Source of the DNA: Macquaria australasica
Lineage: Eukaryota > Chordata > Actinopteri > Centrarchiformes > Percichthyidae
DNA length: 64,000 bases
Direction of reading: 5' to 3'
Assembly (NCBI GenBank): GCA_005408345.1
Contig: SEMN01000175.1
Location: 589,001-653,000 of the forward strand
The notes below the pieces were generated by a model. The model searched no databases, had not been told where the DNA came from, and was given only the letters and a program-made list of their open reading frames with translations. Positions 14,360 through 27,845 of the stretch are shown here, piece by piece. A program made the translations under genes and the position numbers. The first letter of the stretch is position 1. Each line of letters starts with the position of its first letter.

Positions 14360-16612
14360 AACTAACTTCCATGATTTCCTCATCTAAGCCATCAACGTGT
14401 CTTTTAGACCCCGTCCCAACTAGGCTGCTTAAAGAAATTTTACCCTTAGTTAGCACTTATGTACTAGATATGATCAATCTGTCCTTATTTAAAGGCTATG
14501 TGCCACAGTCCTTTAAAGTAGCTGTAATTAAGCCTCTTCTTAAAAAGCCCACTCTTGATCCAGGGATTTTGTCAAATTATAGACCTATATCTAACCCTCC
14601 TTTTCTCTCTAAGATCCTTGAGAAAGCAGTCGCCAATCAGTTGTGTGACTTTCTACACAACAACAAGCTGTTTGAGGATTTTCAGTCAGGATTTAGAGTG
14701 CATCATAGCACAGAGACAGCACTGGTGAAAGTTACAAATGACCTTCTAATTGCATCAGACAAAGGACTTGTCTCTGTACTTGTCTTACTAGATCTTAGTG
14801 CTGCATTCGATACCATTGACCATCACATTCTATTACAGAGACTAGAACATTTTATTGGCATTAAAGGTACTGCGCACTAAGCTGGTTTAAATCCTATTTA
14901 TCAGATCAATATCAGTTTGTACACGTTAATGATGAATCCTCTATGCACGCCAAAGTTAGTCACGGAGTTCCACAAGGTTCTGTGCTTGGACCAATTCTAT
15001 TTACCTTGTATATGCTTCCTTTAGGCAATATTATTAGGAAGCACTCCATAAATTTTCATTGTTATGCAGATGATACCCAATTATATTTATCGATCAAGCC
15101 AGATGAAACCAATCAATTAGCTAAACTTCAAGCATGCCTTAAGGACATAAAAACCTGGATGACCTGCAATTTTCTGATGTTAAACTCAGACAAAACCGAA
15201 GTTATTGTACTTGGCCCCGAACACCTTCGAAACACATTATCTAAAGATATAGTTTCTCTAGATGGCATTGCCCTGGCCTCCAGCGAAACCGTAAGGAATC
15301 TTGGAGTTATCTTTGATCAGGATATGTCCTTTAACTCCCACATAAAACAAACTTCAAGAACTGCCTTTTTTCATTTACGTAACATTGCAAAAATCAGGCA
15401 CATCCTATCTCAAAAAGATGCAGAAAAACTAGTCCATGCATTTGTTACGTCTAGGCTGGACTATTGCAACTCTCTATTATCAGGCTGCCCCAATAAATCC
15501 CTTAAGACTCTCCAGCTGATTCAGAATGCTGCGGCACGTTTACTGACAAGAACCAGAAAAAGAGAACATATTTCTCCAATATTAGCTTCTCTACACTGGC
15601 TCCCTGTAAAATCCAGAATAGAATTTAAAATCCTTCTCCTCACCTTCAAAGCCCTAAATGGTCAGGCACCATCATATCTTAAAGAGCTCATAGTACCCTA
15701 TTACCCCACTAGAGCACTGCGCTCCCAGAATGCAGGGTTCCTTGTGGTTCCTAGAGTCTCTAAAAGTAGAATGGGAGCCAGAGCCTTCAGCTATCAAGCT
15801 CCTCTCCTGTGGAACCAGATCCCAGTTTGTGTACGGGAGGCGGACAACCTCCTCACATTTAAGAGTAGGCTTAAGACTTTCCTATTTGATAAAGCTTATA
15901 GTAGGGCTGACTCAGGTGACCCCTGAGCCACCCCTTAGTTATGCTGCTATAGGCCTAGACTGCCGGGGGACTTCCTATGATGCACTGAGCTCCTTTCTCC
16001 TCCTCTTCCTCTCCATCTGTACTCCCTCATATCCCATCAATGCTTGTTATTAATTCAACTTCTTCCCGTAGTTGTGTGCTTTCTCTCCTCTCTCTCTCTC
16101 CCTCCACTTCTGTTGCTTTCTGCAGGTGTTTCTGCCTCTGGAGCTGTGGAGGTCTGGGTCTGTGGTTGCTGCCGCCTGCTGCCCCCGTGCTCCTGCTCTG
16201 CACCCGCTGCTGCTATTGCTGTTGTTGCTGTTTGCTATTATAATGTTGCTCTTAGTGTTGTTTCTGTTGGTGTTAACATCAATGCCATTACCATATCTAT
16301 GCTGTATTGAGCTGCTGTATGTTCTCTTTCCTCCTGCTCTCTCTCTCCCGCTCCCCCCTTCCCCCTTCAACCCAACCGGTCGAGGCAGATGACCGCCCAC
16401 CTTGAGCCTGGTTCTGCTCGAGGTTTCTACCTGTTAAAAGGGAGTTTTTCCTTGCCACTGTCGCATAGTGCTTGCTCATGGTGGGAACTGTTGGGTCTCT
16501 GTAAATATAAAGAGTCGGTCTAGACCTGCTCTATTCGAAAAAGTGCCCTGAGATAACTTTGTTATGATATGGCGCTATATAAATAAAACTGAATTGAAAA
16601 TTGAATTGAAAA
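14360..16612 (+). mobile_element. L2/Maui-type non-LTR retrotransposon, 5'-truncated
   Basis: This LINE copy is antisense to neo1 and contains a reverse transcriptase reading frame (14371-15926, interrupted once) followed by a 3' UTR of about 690 bp. The UTR has CT-rich segments and ends in a TTGAA-type short repeat tail (about 16590-16612), as is typical for teleost L2-clade elements. The endonuclease domain and 5' end are missing, so it is a 5' truncation product. The exact 5' breakpoint near 14360 and any target duplication could not be fixed. The L2/Maui assignment rests on remembered fish elements. Other CR1/L2-clade families are possible. Confidence 0.85.
14371..15926 (+). pseudogene. 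LINE reverse transcriptase, broken by a 2-bp insertion
   Basis: The upstream frame (14371-14880, 169 residues) carries RT motifs including NYRPIS, SGFRVHHSTETAL and the first catalytic Asp region LLDLSAAFDTIDH. It ends at a TAA just after GTACTGCGCAC. The downstream frame, shifted by two bases, reads SWFKSYLSD before its first Met at 14943. It continues with GVPQGSVLGPILF, the catalytic YADD box (residues 41-44 from that Met, 15063-15074) and the C-terminal SRLDYCNSLL and LHWLPVKSRIEFKI regions to a stop at 15926. A GC duplication near 14869-14873 explains the single frameshift. The catalytic motifs are otherwise intact, so the copy is probably young. It has no endonuclease and could not be autonomous. 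Confidence 0.9.
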
Positions 16613-17663
16613 CTATCAAAACAAAAAACCTAACTGAATGCTACTTTATAAATAACGTAGAAATAACGTAAAATAAACAACCATTTTGAAAATATTGAGT
16701 GTATTTATTTTTGGATGCTTTGCACTGGTGATGGCTATTGTGCAGTCAAAATAGAGACCTGCTATATTAATATGGCCATAGGCTCAACCTTTTAATGACA
16801 GCTACAAATTCATGCATGTCACTCAGTCTGTCAAAAGGTATTCTGGGAAATAAATCTCCCACTGGAGATTTACAGTAGGAAATACAATTCTCTAAACTTC
16901 ACAAACAAAACATATTTAACAGTGTAGGAGTCTCCCAGGGAGGAGATTCCCTTCTGATTTGATGCTACAAAATAAAATTTAAAAAAAACTTGTGTTGCAG
17001 TGTTGTAAACAAAAGCCTGCTGTACAGTATCTTGCTTTTTTCGGCAAAAAAATTTGCTTTTTTCCAAATGCCGCACAATGAAGCAGAACAAGTCAAACAC
17101 AAAACAACTGGATAGTGCCACAGAATATTGAAACCTTCCCTTGCCTTGCTTAATGAGTGTCTAGACTTTTCTGTGAGCTACTGTGCCGAATATTGACGAC
17201 TGAGACAAGGATGGAAATGAGGATGGTGATGCTTGTAGACTGGATCACTGTATGATTGTCAAGACAGCCATCACCTCACTCTGTGTGTTTGTGTGTGCTT
17301 GTGTATGTGTCTGTGTGTATCTATGTGTGTGTACCGGTGTTCCCTGCAGAGGGATGTGTGAGCTGTGAATAATGTGTTTCACAGTGTGGTGTCCCCTGGA
17401 TATTCGCCTCTAGCAGCTGTGCAGCAGAGGCAGGTGGAATCCTTGGTTTACTTTGGTGTGTCAGGGACACGGCATTAAGACACCAGTGAGTCAGTGTGTG
17501 TGTGTGTGTGGATGGTTAAGCCATGTGTGGATATGAATAATTTTAAACATGTCTGGATACTTTTCGTCCCATTATTACTGGTGCTATATGCTGTACATAA
17601 CTGCGTTTGCTTCCTTCCCTGCCGGCAACATGTGTATGGCTGCATTTTGTTTGCATAATACAA

Positions 17664-17687
17664 GTGTGTGTGTGTGTGTGTGTGTGC
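17664..17687. repeat. (GT)n microsatellite
   Basis: A GT run in a broadly GT-rich area that also has a shorter run at about 17495-17510. Confidence 0.93.
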
Positions 17688-20600
17688 AGAGCCCCCTAGT
17701 GAGGTTTGCTGGTGACAGGTTTTGATGGTGACTGGTACCCTGCGGCTCTCTTTATCTCTCTCTCTCTCTGTTTCACTCCTCCGACTCTTAATCTTCCTAT
17801 AACTCCCTGTCTCTCTCTCCATCTTCAGCCTCCCCCTCCCTCTCTCCCATCTATCCGAGCAGCCATGCACCATTTTCTCTAAATGGAGTTCAGACATTTG
17901 GAACCTATTGGACTGAGCAATGAGTAGAAAAGCCTAAATATACCAATAACGCTTGGGCGGTGCGGGCGGAGGAAGCTTTCAGGACTCGACAGAGGGTGAC
18001 ATGTGTGGAGGGGGTGAGTGTGGAGGGATGACTCTTAATGCAACAAGTCCTTAATTGGCTGTTTGCAGTATGAAACATGCATATGCAAAGGTGAACGTGG
18101 TCACATTTGCAAATGGATGCAGAGGAGTGCTACTAGATGCCAGCTGTTGATCAGCACTGAAGTTACTGTGAAAACATTCAACCTCTCTCTCAAAAATAAA
18201 TGGTTCATAAACAGGACATTATAGATACCGGTGGTGTTTTTGACCACTAGCAGTGCAGTAAAGCAATGTTTTGATCAGCAGGCTCCTGCATTCTTTGTAT
18301 ATTTTGGTGTAAAAGCACATGTACTAAGATGCACATGAAAAAAAGTCTTTGCAAATAATTTTAACTTTAAAACATTATGAAGTAAGAAACATTCAAAATG
18401 TCTGTCAGACCAAATTGATGTATACAGTAAATTTTATTGAAACATATTAATCCTAAACAACTAAATGTAAATAAAATTGCGTTTGTATATAATGAAAATT
18501 CCACATGGAGCCTTTTAGGGGGTATGTTTGGGGCGTGTTTGCTTGATTGACAGGTGTCTTATCCTATCACACTCTGCAATGCTTTTGCCACTCACACGTT
18601 TCTCATTAACTCTACCCCGGCTGCAGCCCTTACCCGAATTTGGATTTTCTGAGTACAGTAACTGACAAAGATGGCGATGAGCGACCAATCCAAATCCAGG
18701 ACTAAATATGTCCCTTCGTAAACATATGGATGACGTCACAGATGCAAAGTCCATGTTTTCCAACAGTTCACAGACACACAGATGCTCAACTCTACCAGCT
18801 GGAACGTCTCCAAACAGGCTGACTTATATTGGAACATAAATACCACACTCTAATGAAAGAGAAATCCAACAGAGACAGAAAAACAACAAAAGAAATGCAG
18901 ATATGCAAAAGAGGGAGAGAGAAAAAAACATGAAGACAAACATAAAGGAGGGAGTATAGCCGAAAGAACTCCGATGCCAGTTCTTTGGAGCTGGTATCAT
19001 CTCTCTAGCCTGTAGCTTAGTGAAAGAAGCTTTAATGCAGACTTACACCGACTCCAGTGAACTACTAAAAGAGGGCGACAAAAAGGTCATGTGTGTGTCT
19101 TACTGTGAGCTTGTTAAAACAAAACCCCATAGTATTCCTAAAGGGATTCTGGGCAGATTACTTTACTTAAAGCTTCACTGGTAGCCAGGAACAAACTGAA
19201 TAGAGACATACTGAGGGGGGAAAAGTCCAGCCTGCATCTATTGGTACTGATAAAAATGGTGAAATATCAAAGTTAAAAAGCTGAAGAAAGCAGCTGTTGC
19301 AGTTGGTGTACTTTGGGCTTGCTGGGATGAGTTATAAGTTGAAATAAACAAGTTTTGGACATACATTCTCCAACATGTCGGCTACAGTCATCTATTAAGA
19401 ACTAATATAAGACTGTTGAAGCTAAAGGATCCAAATATAAAAGGACATTTTCCTACTTTGTTAGCTTGGCTGGAGTCCAGTTAGCTTCATATAAAGTTAA
19501 ACAATTGCTCTTGGGCAGTCAGTGTTTACTCTAAAGACAAGTGGAGCTCGGACTGCACTAATTACCCATCCTGCTCTTAAACAGATAACAGCTTTACTCT
19601 TAATCCTGGCCAAAACAAACAGCTTCAGCAGTAAGGCGGTAGAGATGCAAGGCTTGCTTTCCTAGTCATTGAGGAGAGCATAATGTCCTGTTAGAGGCAG
19701 CGTCATAGAGAGGGAGTTCAATCTTCGGATGTTTTTGTGGACTCCTTCTGATGGTTGTAAAATTACTAGAATTGAGTAAAAGCAGAGGCCTGAGCTTGTC
19801 CATGAAATGCTGAAACAAAGCTTGCTTGATGGTTTGGTTACGGCATATAGGAGTTCACGGCGCTTCCTCCGCATAGTGCCTTCAGAGCAAGACCAATTCT
19901 CAGCAGAGTAGAGCTCTAAAACAGATACTTACTCCTACCTCCTATTTGAAATGTATTAAAAATGTGGCAAACAACTAATTTAACCATTCACTTGTATTGC
20001 ATACTGTATATTTTGCTTTAAAATGTGCTATTAATGTCAGTAATTATAAGATAATCCCTGGCAATCTGGTGCATCAATCACTGGATGTCATGTTTCATGT
20101 AAACATAATTATTGTCATGGCAATGTTCTTGTTAAAACAAAGTCTTAAATGTGAGAAGGTGTTAATTTCAGTAATGCTTGAGTCAAAGCAGGTTCATTTG
20201 TCTTGAATACTGATACAGTTAACAGTTTAAGATTTATATACTTCCGTTATTGTAAACAAAAATAGGTAAATATATTCTTAATTAAATGGCTAATAAGTGG
20301 ATATAACATTTCCCTAAAGATTATCAACAATCCCAACAAGACCACAAAGGTGTTTTAACCTAACAGGAAGTCACAAAACCCATTGCCAGAATCAAAATCT
20401 CACCAAAATGACACCAAACTAGCAATGTGGCGATGAATGACTGTGTGTTTGCATGTGTCCTCATTCTAAGGATCAGAGAAGTTTGAATCTCAGATTTACA
20501 TTTGGACAGAATGAGTAATGCCAGCCAGAAGCTGCTGCCCACCCAAACACCTGATAAGGTGCCGAGCTGGACAGGGTTCCCAACAGTGGGTGTAGAAACA

Positions 20601-22401
20601 TGGGACAGACTACTGCAACTGGCAAAACAAAGCACCTACACTCAATGTAACAAAACAGAGACCCACACTGTATTTGCATGTTGCTGGTGTCATGCAAATG
20701 TGGCTATCTGAAATAAATAGCAGATGTATCTGTGTTGAAACCCCACAGATGAATGCAGACACAAGAGATGGTGAAAATGGGAAGAGACACCTCCACACAC
20801 CCCTCTGGTTGTGATAACATCCCCTGTGAAAAAGGGTAAAAGGTGTGTGCCTGTGGGTGTTCCTGCTTATCAGATTAGAGTTCTTTTAATAGCTAAATGG
20901 AAAGTTTTTTTATTTTGGCCAGAAAATAACTGCTCTGTGACACTGGAGGGAAAGCAGGAAGATGGTGTGCCAAAGTAAAAACAGACTAAAATATCCACCA
21001 GATCTTATCAAATCTGTAATTCTTCCACACATCATTTACAACAACTATTCCTGTCTCTAGCTGGAAAAAGTACTTTGAGCACAGTTCAGAAAAAAAATCC
21101 CTCTATAGCATTTTCAACTGATATGTTAATAAATACCGCACATGCTTTGACTTTTGTTAACTTATAGTCACTTGGTGTTTTTTTCTCCTGGTGGAAGAAT
21201 GTGAGCTGCACAAAGTATGTAGATGTGATATACAATCAATGTCTTACTTTTTTCTCACTACAAAAGAGTAAAGAATAAGGTGGAACTGCGAGCTGAAATT
21301 TAGTGTACCTAGGGTTTTTTATGTTTCTGTCTATTTTTGCCCATTTCTATAACAAGGTAAAACCACTCCTGCTGTCTGTGGTTATAAATCTCCTCAGCCC
21401 ATAGGAAAGACAGGAAACTTTTACGGGGGGCAGGGATTTCCTGCATGCGAGCGCAGCACATGGAAAGAACAATTAGGTTGATGACATGATAGCATTGAGG
21501 CCATTGATAGATGAGGGCCACTGACTCAGAGCCCTATAAAACTGGAAACATACATGTTTGTGGAGAAACTATTTCTGTCTTGCAAACACACACAAACAGA
21601 GTCTAGGTCTGGGTGGTGCCCCTGTCACGCAAGACCATAATCAAAAGCTGCTGCCTCCTCTGCCCTCATTCATCCTCTTGCCAGCTCTAATAGAGGGTGA
21701 GATGTCAGAGCAAAGTCATACTGAACAAAACACACAAACCCACAAGTGTGTGCCTGTGCGGGGCTCCTAGATGTGATGTGTGTGGAAGGCTGAGCTAAAC
21801 TTTACTATTGACACTATTGTTTAGAGTCTGACATTGTTCAAAACTCCCTGCCCAGAGTTCTACTGTAGCAGGACAAGTTTGCTTCACTACAATGCCAGAT
21901 TGTGCTTGTGTCTACACGAATAAAGGCTCTAATCCTCTTTATCCCACTGGCATTTTGATTATATTCAATACAAAGATATGACACACACACTGCTCTTGGA
22001 TACCTATTGCTTATTTTTGACAGCCGCTGGCATTATCTTTTCTGAAGCTGTTTGCACATCATTTCACATTGCAAAGAGGAATTCTTGTTTGTTCAGTGGT
22101 TTTGTCCACAGATACAAGCTTTGCAGACAACAAAACGAAGATTTAACTGTTTTGATAGTGACTTTTTTGTCAAGACCTTTGTTGGAGCTCTGTTGTAAAT
22201 GTGCAACAGGTAAAAAAAATAAAAAATACCTGCCATAGTAAGTGGTATCAGTTCTGATCAGTAGGGTTCACTGCTAAGGTACCTTGAGTGTAAATGCCTT
22301 GGAAATATTTCACACACTGCAGTTAGGGACTACTATGGCTAATACTAATAATCTGACTCTTTTAGAAATTTGATCACATATCATACAATGACATGACAAT
22401 A

Positions 22402-23622
22402 CACCGATCAGCCATAACATTATGACCACTGACAGGTGAAGTGAAGAACATTGATTATCTCGTTACAATGGCACCTATCAGTGGGTGGGATATATTAGGC
22501 AGCAAGTGAACATTTTGTCCTCAAAGTTGATGTGTTGGAAGCAGGAAAAATGGGCAAGCGTAAGGATGGTCGCGACTTTGACAAGGACCAAATTGTGATG
22601 GCTAGACAACTGGGTCAGAGCATCTCCAAAACTGCAGCTCTTGTGGGGTGTTCCCGGTCTGCAGTGGTCAGTACCTACCAAAAGTGGTCCAAGGAAAGAA
22701 AACCGGTGAACCAGCGACAGGGTCATGGGCGGCCAAGGCTCATTGATGCACGTGGGGAGCGAAAGCTGGCCCATGTGATCCGATCCAACAGAAGAGCTAC
22801 TGTAGCTCATACTGCTGAAAAAGTTAATGCTGGTTCTGATAGAAAGGTGTCAGAACACACAGTGCATTGCAGTTTGTTGCGTATGGGGCTGCGTAGCTGC
22901 AGACCGGTCAGGGTGCCCATGCTGATCCCTGTCCACCGCCAAAAGCGCCTACAATGGGCACGTGAGCATCAGAACTGGACCACGGAGCAATGGAAGAAGG
23001 TGGCCTGTTCTGATGAATCACATTTTCTTTTACATCATGTGGATGGCCGGGTGCGTGTGCGTCACTTACCTGGGGAAGACATGGCACCAGGATGCACTAT
23101 GAGAAGAAGGCAAGCCAGCGGAGGCAGTTTGATGCTTTGGGCAATGTTCTGCTGGGAAACCTTGGGTCTTGCCAATCATGTGAATGGTACTCTGACACGT
23201 ACCACCTACCTAAACATTGTTGCAGACCAAGTACACCCCTTCATGGAAACGGTATTCCCTAATGGCAGTGGCTTCTTTCAGCAGGGTAATGTGCCCTGCC
23301 ACACTGCAAAAATGGTTCAGGAATGGTTTGAGGAACACGACAACGAGTTCAAGGTGTTGACTTGGCCTCCAAATTCCCCAGATCTCAATCCAATCAAGCA
23401 TCTTTGGGATGTGCTGGACAAACAAGTCCAATGCATGGAGGCCCCACCTCGCAATTTACAGGACTTAAAGGATCTGCTGCTAACGTCTTGGTGCCAGATA
23501 CCACAGCACATCTTCAGAGGTCTAGTGGAGTCCATGCCTCGACGGGTCAGGGCTGTTTTGGTGGCAAAAAGGGGACCTACACAATATTAGGCAGGTGGTC
23601 ATAATGTTATGGCTGATCGGTG
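22402..23622 (+). mobile_element. complete Tc1/mariner DNA transposon with 28-bp perfect TIRs
   Basis: This 1221-bp element is flanked by TA on both sides (22400-22401 and 23623-23624), the standard Tc1/mariner target duplication. The left terminus caccgatcagccataacatt and its reverse complement at the right end form a perfect 28-bp inverted repeat (22402-22429 and 23595-23622). A single transposase frame fills most of the interior. The terminal sequence is a widespread family of fish genomes from memory. I do not assign a family name with certainty. The spacing in the catalytic domain (36 residues between the second and third acidic positions) fits the DD36E group. It lies antisense inside the 15.3-kb neo1 intron. 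Confidence 0.93.
22532..23590 (+). CDS. Tc1/mariner transposase, open frame but catalytic residues substituted
   Basis: The frame is 352 residues with no stop. The likely true start is Met7 (22550, MGKRKDGRDF), where family members begin, because the six preceding residues fall in the leader. The N-terminal paired-like helix-turn-helix DNA-binding part includes LGQSISKTAALVGCSRSAVV, and GRPRL resembles the usual GRPR-type AT-hook. In the DDE domain the first Asp is present (CSDESHF, residue 161). The second catalytic position reads FQQGNVPCHT (Gly252, codon GGT at 23285), and the third reads NPIKHLW (Lys289, codon AAG at 23396). Family members have Asp and Glu there. The protein should bind its ends but not cut DNA. 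The frame is intact but probably non-functional. Confidence 0.9.
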   Translation: MLEAGKMGKRKDGRDFDKDQIVMARQLGQSISKTAALVGCSRSAVVSTYQKWSKERKPVNQRQGHGRPRLIDARGERKLAHVIRSNRRATVAHTAEKVNAGSDRKVSEHTVHCSLLRMGLRSCRPVRVPMLIPVHRQKRLQWAREHQNWTTEQWKKVACSDESHFLLHHVDGRVRVRHLPGEDMAPGCTMRRRQASGGSLMLWAMFCWETLGLANHVNGTLTRTTYLNIVADQVHPFMETVFPNGSGFFQQGNVPCHTAKMVQEWFEEHDNEFKVLTWPPNSPDLNPIKHLWDVLDKQVQCMEAPPRNLQDLKDLLLTSWCQIPQHIFRGLVESMPRRVRAVLVAKRGPTQY

Positions 23623-26600
23623 TATATCATTATCAGAAACATCCGCGTATACTATTGTAGATTTGATGTCACATTTGTTAGGGCACTGTGAATCTATAAG
23701 TTCAATAACATGAAACTTCTTGGCCCTTTCTTCTGTTAAATAGTATTCATTGTACAAGCTTGTTGATTGAAAAACAAAATAGTACAAAGGTACTATAGGT
23801 GGGTAGTAGCAACCAAGAAGACTTAAAGATCACATGTATGTAAATTGCTCTACTTTGAATAATAATTTGTATTTGATTTGTCTTACTCTGATATGTTATT
23901 TTCACACACAAAAACGTTTAATTATCTTGTTAAAATCTTTGAAATGACATCTACTCCTTTATTAAAAATCCAGAATCTGTAAGTTGAACTGCTGGACAAT
24001 AGCTGTTTCCTACTTCACTCTAAAGTCCATTCTCAGTTTGTGCACACTCGAGGATTCAAATCTCAACATCACACTTTTGCAAGCTGAATATTGGGCCAGG
24101 ACTGGCTTCCAAACGATGTCACAATGTCACATATAATGCTCGTATGCCCGCCCCTGAAAATGGGATTTTCAATGAGCACATAGAAACTTTCCATTTTCAG
24201 CAGATGAACGTGAAAACATCCTTCTGCTGTCAAACTGCACATGCATCACTCTGTACAGTGAAGCTCAAACATTCAACTGTAGGAACAAGAAGAAAAACAT
24301 ATTTTTGGAACTTTAAGTTAAGTTAACTGAAAAGCCACAAAGGCAGGTTCAATGTTTGAATAATGGTTGAATCTAAAAATCATGCACGTGTGACACACAT
24401 TTGCTAGTGAATGCACACAGGTATATAGATATAAGTGCATAATTGACCTTGTGTGGTGTCATTATGCATGCATGGTTGTGCGTTAGTGTATGTGTGCACA
24501 CACCTGCTGCAGCCCCCATGCATCTCTCCCTCCACAGAGGAGCACTAGCTGCATCACAAACCCCCAAGCTATCTCCAGGCGAAACCTAACGATGTTTTAC
24601 CACATCAAATCCCCGTCTGAGTCTCTGCATCTTCTCCTAAGCACAAACTGTCCTGTGCTTATGAAAAGCCACTAGCCGGTAAACATACAATTTCTCCTCG
24701 CTACTGCAGCAAAGGAGGCCCTAAGGTGTTTTAGAAGGAGTCAGTCATAGGAAAAAATGTTTTGTTGTTAGTATAGATTCATACCACACTGATTTGTATG
24801 AGTGTCATATACAAGCATAACTACTTCTTGAGGGAATCAATTGACCTTTCAAGTGTCACATCTGTTGTCAAGGGAGCAAATCAATGCCACAATCTGGTTT
24901 CTTCATGAATCTGGATGAAGCAAATACAATTAGGCCTGTGAGTCTACAGCATGGGATCTAATGAAACTGTTTTATCACATTACAATGACTGATGTCTTTC
25001 AACAATATTCCAAGAGTGCTGATCAATCCTCCACAGTCCTGTCACATCGGAGGTGGAGGCTGGCAGGGGTTGGGTCGGAGACATGAGGGATTTCAGTGAG
25101 AATCCAGTGGACAGACTTGAAGACAGAAAAACGAGTGAAGTCAGATGTCCTCCTGTGACCTGATCCGATTTTCCATTACCGTCTCCTTTAATCACAGTGA
25201 GCGACGGGAAATGGTGAAAGGGTGGTGGAGGGGTGATGAAGAGATGAAGGGATTTGGGAAGAAAGGGATGGAGTCATAGCATGATGTGGTTGTGTGTGTG
25301 AAATGCAATGAACCCGGGGAATGAGCCTGAGGGTGTTTCCCCATTCCAGAGATATTTCACACCAAATCCTGTTGACTAGCTTCACCTGGGAAAAGCACAC
25401 AAGCACACATGACACTTTTGTGTTCATGTGTATTTTTCTCACCAACACAAAGTCTGACTAGTGTAATTACAACGCAATTACTGGGTAAGTGTGTCTGATA
25501 TGTGTAAGAATGGTTTTACTTGAATCTCTCTTGTTCTCTCTTCTCATAATTATCTAATGCATAGATGTTAACATTTATGTGTTAGTTATATTTATTTATT
25601 TTCATAGTTAGGTAGTTTTAGGAATATCTAGAGGATATCTGAAACCATTTGCTGACAAGCTTCTCAAAGGGATTTGATAATCTCTCATTGTCAAGAGTCA
25701 AAAATTACTTCGATATAGCTGCACATTACTGATGAGATTTCCATTATCTACTTACCCTTTAACTACTGTACCACCACCATTGTGGACTTTGCTTTATTTA
25801 TTGTGTGGTTTAAAAAAACAACAACTTAGATTTGTTTGTAACTCAAAGGAAACAAATCAACAAAAAAGTTTTTTCAACCATAGTTGAAGCTGTAAAGTGA
25901 CCTACTCAATTGCTACACTTTTTTTTCTATGATTTGTTCGCAGTTTTGGTAGAGGCAAGTGTATCTCAAATGACAACAGGTAATTAGTGATGTAATTTTC
26001 CTTCTCGGCATGACAGAAAATAAACAATGTGATGCAACATTTATGGTTGTTGTGACTGTCACTGTGCATTTGTAAAACGGGTCTTTGTGCAAGCACAGCG
26101 TGTGGATATAATTTGCTTGATTTGTAGTTTCATCATTGCCGGATTGTCACATGGTTCACTTATTGTCATCACATCAGGCAGGGGTGGATATAGTGTCGGA
26201 AATATCAGTGTGTTTTATGTGCTTTGGGAATGAGTACATTTTCAAAGAACACTTTTACTACTGTTTGGGAGGAGGGAAGCAGACAAAGTGGATGTGGTAA
26301 AAAAAAAAATGTGGGGGGAAAATTAACTCTAGGTGATGAGTCAAAGTTAATCTGTTTGTTCCAAGTTCTGATTATTGACAACTTGTTATGATGATTTCAA
26401 GTGCTGGTCATTTGTAATACAGAATATGAGTAACATTGGTATGATTTCTGAGCTTATTTATGTACTTATTATAGACCAGTCTTGCACAAATTAGGTTCTT
26501 ACTTTCAAAGTAGGTCTTTGAACGTGAAGATTAGTCAGCATTCACTTGGGAAATAGAAGCTGTTGCTTGTGATAATTAATACTTATTTAAAAAATACGTC

Positions 26601-26948
26601 TCAAAACCAATATGCCTAGAATTGAGATTTGCTCATCAACACTGAATTTTGAGTGACTAACTCTACAGCATCAGCAGTCTAGTTTCTTCACAGGATTGAC
26701 ACAACATTAGATGAAGAATGAACATCATTTCCACCTAAATCCCATAAACTGCCAGTAAATTGTTGTTTTAATTTATAGACAGGAAAAACCTTACAGTATA
26801 TAAACAGGAATGTGTGTACAAATACAGCTCAAACAGCAATGTTGATTAGTTTGTTGACTATTTACTTACATTTAATACTAAGTGTGATTAGTCTGAAGAA
26901 ATGTATTTGGACACACAATTAGGAAGACACTATATGGTGCTTCTATTG

Positions 26949-26952
<4 letters not shown>

Positions 26953-26980
<28 letters not shown>
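26953..26980. repeat. (GT)n microsatellite
   Basis: A 28-bp perfect GT array in the Ig3/Ig4 intron. Confidence 0.97.
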
Positions 26981-27845
26981 CTTCTCAATATGTTGTTTGG
27001 TATGTAAAAAAACTGCCAGCTACTCTTTCAATCTTTCTCCTGCCAGCAATATGTGCAGCTCAAATCTTTCTGTCATTCCTGCGTGGCGTGGAGTTATGTG
27101 AAACAGCAGATTTAAACAGGTACAAACACTCCTTGTGCTGCCTGCTTATACTGAATACATTGCTCACTGTCAACACTATAAAACTACAAAAACATATCTT
27201 TTCTCATAGTGTGCAGCACATGTCAATAGGGCAGTTTCCTCTACCTCTACATCATTTGCATGTAAGAAATACACCTTGTTCATTTAATTTCAAACTAAAT
27301 TGTCAGTGGTTTGGTTTCAAGTCTGAGATATGGGTCCTTAGGGCATTTAATAAGCTCATTCCCAAACATAATCAGATGAAATGAGACTGTTTTCAGTGGT
27401 TTGGTTTCAGGTCTGAGAGTTGGACCTGGAGTGACTCAACTGTCCACCACTGCACTCCCTTTAGTAACTAATGCATCCTCACTTGCCACAGCTCCTCACT
27501 AATTTCCAATGCCTTAATTTTAGCCTGTACGGTCACTTTGTTCCTAATTGACTCCAAATAAATAAAGCTGTGAGTTTGTTCTTGTAACTATGAAAGCCTG
27601 ATTTAAATCCTATGGTAAAATTCTGAATATGGAGCGAGTCAACTTGGGCTGCACTGCTATAAACATGTGACATACCTCACTCTTCACAACCATCTACCAA
27701 ACACACCCTCCCAATTTGGCGGTCTATTTAAGCTGCCTGTCAATGCCACTGCTGCCCTGCATCAGTATTGCTGCCTGTTCTTTCAGCCCCACCACCACCC
27801 CAGCATCCACCTGCAGGCTCCAGCCATGGGGGTTTAAGATATTTG

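Noticed and set aside
16040..16400. Overlapping frames of up to 116 residues rich in Leu/Ser or Arg/Gly
   Set aside because: They lie in the CT-rich 3' UTR of the L2-type LINE and are low-complexity shadows on both strands.
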